A stretch of 64,000 bases of DNA from Candidatus Geothermocultor quzhuomuensis. GTDB lineage: Bacteria; Actinomycetota; Aquicultoria; Geothermocultorales; Geothermocultoraceae. Within the stretch, counting starts at the first letter, position 1, and each line of letters opens with the position of its first letter. Where the stretch lies: the NCBI GenBank assembly GCA_015711795.1, contig JACVJC010000010.1, forward strand, positions 1-64,000, in the 5' to 3' direction. Shown one piece after another: positions 62,807 through 64,000 of this stretch. The translations under genes and the position numbers were made by a program. Under the pieces are notes generated by a model that worked only from the letters and a program-made list of their open reading frames with translations, was not told where the DNA came from and made no database searches.

Positions 62807-63877
62807 CTAACTTAATTTTTTCTCGGAGAAAGATTGAGTTAGTTTAACAATTTCTTCGCCTAAAGAACCTAAAGGAAGAACTTTGTCAACACAACCTAGG
62901 TCAATAGCTGATTTAGGAATGCCAAAAACGGTGCTACTCTTTTCATCTTGAACAAGAATTTTTCCCCCTTTTTGCTTAATAGCTTGAGCACCTTGAGCTC
63001 CATCATGACCCATCCCTGAAAGAAGAACACCAATGGCTTTTTCCTTATAAACTTGAGCAACCGATTTCATCATTTTATCGATTGAGGGCTTAACACAATT
63101 GACGGGAGGACTGTCATCCAATCTCACCACTATTTTCTTTCCTTTTTTTCTAACAGTTAAGTGATACCCACCAGGAGCTAATAAGACTTGATTAAAGGAA
63201 AGGGGTTGATTGTCTTGAGCCTCTTTTACCTCAATTTGACATCGATTGCTTAAGTTTTTTGCTAGAGCTTTGCTAAAGCCAATGGGTAAGTGCTGGACAA
63301 TGAGGATGGGTAAGGGAAAATTAGAAGGAAGTGAACTAAGAATTACTTCTAATGCTTTTGGCCCCCCTGTTGAGGCTCCAATTGTAACAACACCTGAAGT
63401 TCCGGAAGGAAAAGAAGCGGGTAATTCTCGAGTCTTAATTGGCTGAAAACTTACCCGTTTGACCATAAAAGCTGCCTTTACCTTTTTTATCAATTCTTCT
63501 TGAACTTGTTCCAAATCAATTGAGAAAGTTCCTGAAGGCTTAAGAACAAGGTCAATAGCTCCAAGGTGAAGAGCTTCAACAGCAATTTCTGGATCAGTTA
63601 GCCCTGTCAAAACAACAATTCTAGCCGAAGAAATTGCCATGATTTCTTTTATAACTCTTAAACCATCCATTTTAGGCATATAAACATCTAGGGTGATGAC
63701 ATCAGGATTGATTTCTTTAACTTTTTCTACTGCCTCAAGACCATCTCTGGCAACATCAACTACTTCAATATTTTTATCTGAATCAAGCATGTTGGAGATA
63801 AGTCTCCTCATCAAAGCAGAATCATCAACGACTAGAACTCTTATTCTTTTTTTCGCCTGAAGAATTTTACTTTCCAC
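62807..63877 (-). CDS. cheB: Protein-glutamate methylesterase/deamidase CheB
   Basis: A receiver domain with VVDDSALMR and phospho-acceptor D64 (TLDVYMPKMDG) is joined to a methylesterase domain. The catalytic Ser lies in IGASTGGPKA, the His in VQHLP and the Asp in GMGHDGAQG. It removes receptor methyl groups to reset adaptation. The GTG start overlaps the end of cheY by 11 bp. It has 356 residues. Confidence 0.95.
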   Translation of the reverse strand: MESKILQAKKRIRVLVVDDSALMRRLISNMLDSDKNIEVVDVARDGLEAVEKVKEINPDVITLDVYMPKMDGLRVIKEIMAISSARIVVLTGLTDPEIAVEALHLGAIDLVLKPSGTFSIDLEQVQEELIKKVKAAFMVKRVSFQPIKTRELPASFPSGTSGVVTIGASTGGPKALEVILSSLPSNFPLPILIVQHLPIGFSKALAKNLSNRCQIEVKEAQDNQPLSFNQVLLAPGGYHLTVRKKGKKIVVRLDDSPPVNCVKPSIDKMMKSVAQVYKEKAIGVLLSGMGHDGAQGAQAIKQKGGKILVQDEKSSTVFGIPKSAIDLGCVDKVLPLGSLGEEIVKLTQSFSEKKLS

Positions 63878-64000
63878 GCTTACTCTTACCCAAATATTTA
63901 AAAACGGTTTTAATTACCTTGTTTGGCTGAAAAGGCTTAGTGATAAAATCTAAAGCCCCTGCCTCAAGGGATTCGATAATTAGCTTTTGCTGACCCATAG
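63867..64000 (-). CDS. cheY: CheY-like response regulator, carboxy-terminal part
   Basis: The last 44 codons of a receiver domain run in from beyond the window. They read GQQKLIIESLEAGALDFITK, then PFQPNKVIKTVFKYLG and a basic end. The conserved lysine-proline pair (TKPF) and GALDF are typical of CheY. It is the most upstream visible gene of the chemotaxis operon and overlaps cheB. Confidence 0.88.
   Translation of the reverse strand, partial: MGQQKLIIESLEAGALDFITKPFQPNKVIKTVFKYLGKSKRGK

Overview
The window is AT-rich (roughly one third G+C by eye), densely packed bacterial chromosome. About 60 protein genes are recognisable, and no rRNA, tRNA, CRISPR array or intact insertion sequence was found. 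Bacterial hallmarks are groES-groEL behind a perfect CIRCE operator, TsaB/TsaE/TsaD, RsmI, Lnt and a chemotaxis cluster. Formate-THF ligase, FolD, a CooC-type nickel chaperone and the corrinoid-protein reactivator AcsV/RACo point to an anaerobe with the Wood-Ljungdahl pathway. An archaeal-type FBP aldolase/phosphatase, many ferredoxin-like proteins, AmrS and a Clp1-like kinase fit an uncultivated, possibly thermophilic, acetogen-like lineage. The phylum cannot be fixed from the sequence; clostridial, OPB41-type actinobacterial or Aerophobetes-like are all possible.

Layout. 1-560: decayed tyrosine recombinase with an in-frame stop. 564-6306 (minus): C1 operon read fhs, acsV, cooC, folD. 6421-12841: two unrecognised or DUF5667 membrane proteins and a MoxR-DUF58-transglutaminase operon. 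12872-16917: ROK kinase, DUF362 ferredoxin protein, small ferredoxin, membrane protein, rsmI. 16903-21571: AbrB regulator, metG, lysC-asd, CBS protein. 21645-26903: MrfA-like helicase, LOG-like protein, AbrB regulator plus DrrAB-type ABC exporter. 27051-30388: ybaK, a hydrogenase-like Fe-S protein fused to a diguanylate cyclase, and amrS. 30657-39107: Nudix plus Clp1-like kinase, slipin, TauE, folC, aminotransferase, tsaD, lnt. 39110-46381: a block that looks like glucosylglycerate osmoadaptation (two glycosyltransferases, GalT, HAD phosphatase, glycerate kinase, MscS). 46383-50530: polysaccharide deacetylase, FBP aldolase/phosphatase, groESL. 50762-56212 (minus): branched-chain amino-acid type ABC transporter. 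56340-58006: rimI-tsaB-tsaE. 58007-58707: gene-poor stretch with a regulator remnant, a 9-bp minisatellite and promoters. 58708-64000: a 54-residue small protein and the chemotaxis cluster cheY-cheB-cheA-cheC-cheD followed by a GAF-GGDEF protein.

The strongest candidate for something new is the protein at 27526-29394. It joins two [4Fe-4S] clusters, an H-cluster-like hydrogenase domain and a four-cysteine Fe-S module to a GGDEF domain with intact catalytic and inhibitory motifs. This suggests c-di-GMP made in response to redox state or H2. Other notable points are probable non-canonical start codons (CTG for glycerate kinase, ATA for amrS), a LivH permease with a large extra membrane segment, a CheC whose two phosphatase motifs are each altered, two abutting DnaA boxes between tsaD and lnt, and a bacterial Clp1-like polynucleotide kinase coupled to a Nudix gene.
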